Notes under the pieces: generated by a model
Seen by the model: only the letters and a program-made list of their open reading frames with translations
What the model was told of the DNA's origin: nothing
Databases searched by the model: none
Assembly: GCA_016297945.1 (NCBI GenBank)
Contig: JAEDFR010000129.1
Coordinates: 1-5,307, forward strand
DNA length: 5,307 nucleotides
Reading direction: 5' to 3'
Source: Lachnospiraceae bacterium
GTDB taxonomy: Bacteria; Bacillota; Clostridia; Lachnospirales; Lachnospiraceae
Program-made: the position numbers and the translations under genes
Shown here: piece after piece, positions 5,255 to 5,307 of the stretch
Position numbering within the stretch: the first letter of the stretch is position 1
Layout of the letters: each line of letters starts with the position of its first letter

Positions 5255-5307
5255 CGGGGTGTGGCTCAGCTTGGCTAGAGCGCCTGGTTTGGGACCAGGA
5301 GGTCGCA
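5255..5307 (+). tRNA. tRNA-Pro, anticodon UGG (5' part, cut by the window end)
   Basis: The 5' acceptor strand CGGGGTG (5255-5261) is followed by TG and the D arm GCTC/GAGC (5264-5267, 5278-5281). The anticodon stem is CCTGG/CCAGG (5283-5287, 5295-5299) around loop TTTGGGA, with anticodon TGG at 5290-5292. The variable loop AGGTC follows at 5300-5304. The T arm and 3' acceptor strand lie beyond base 5307. UGG can read all four proline codons when suitably modified. A tRNA cluster may follow. Confidence 0.93.

Noticed and set aside
1..5307. CRISPR array or complete insertion sequence
   Set aside because: No regularly spaced repeats and no transposase were found; the only repeats are the pair at 470-489 and 1044-1063 and local dyads.

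Overview
The window looks like a low-GC Gram-positive chromosome, most likely a spore-forming clostridium of the Lachnospiraceae type. This rests on AT-rich DNA, strong AGGAGG-type ribosome binding sites, consensus sigma-A promoters, a lipoprotein with an Ala/Glu/Thr-rich linker, a DUF1700-type protein, and a YpsC-type methyltransferase upstream of an rdgB-phosphodiesterase pair (B. subtilis has ysnA-ysnB). The genus cannot be fixed from the sequence alone.

Bases 1-1070 are a minus-strand region. It holds the first 99 codons of an exported lipoprotein, then a 12-bp perfect palindrome. After that comes a truncated tyrosine recombinase: its catalytic domain keeps every active-site residue, but the N-terminal DNA-binding domains are missing. 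A 20-bp sequence (18/20 identical) lies on each side of the fragment, so this looks like the scar of a lost mobile element.

Bases 1071-2280 carry two isolated plus-strand genes. The first is a DUF1700/HAAS-type membrane protein ending at a strong intrinsic terminator. After about 250 bp without a convincing gene comes a 52-residue, entirely hydrophilic protein missed by length-limited ORF calling. It has a strong ribosome binding site and sits behind a good match to a sigma-G (forespore) promoter, which suggests a small spore protein. This is the most interesting object in the window.

Bases 2354-5176 are a tight four-gene plus-strand operon: a THUMP-domain rRNA methyltransferase (YpsC/RlmL type), an unrecognised single-pass membrane protein, the XTP/dITP pyrophosphatase RdgB and a YfcE/MJ0936-type phosphodiesterase. 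The first three genes are joined by 4-bp ATGA overlaps and the last follows after 9 bp. The operon promoter is TTGACA-N17-TAATAT, placed so that the predicted +1 is the A of the first ATG; the methyltransferase may therefore be translated from a leaderless mRNA. An ATGAGAA half-site occurs three times around this promoter.

A consensus promoter (TTGACA-N17-TATAAT) starts six bases after the operon's last stop codon and drives a tRNA-Pro(UGG) gene cut by the window end. No CRISPR array, rRNA or complete insertion sequence is visible.
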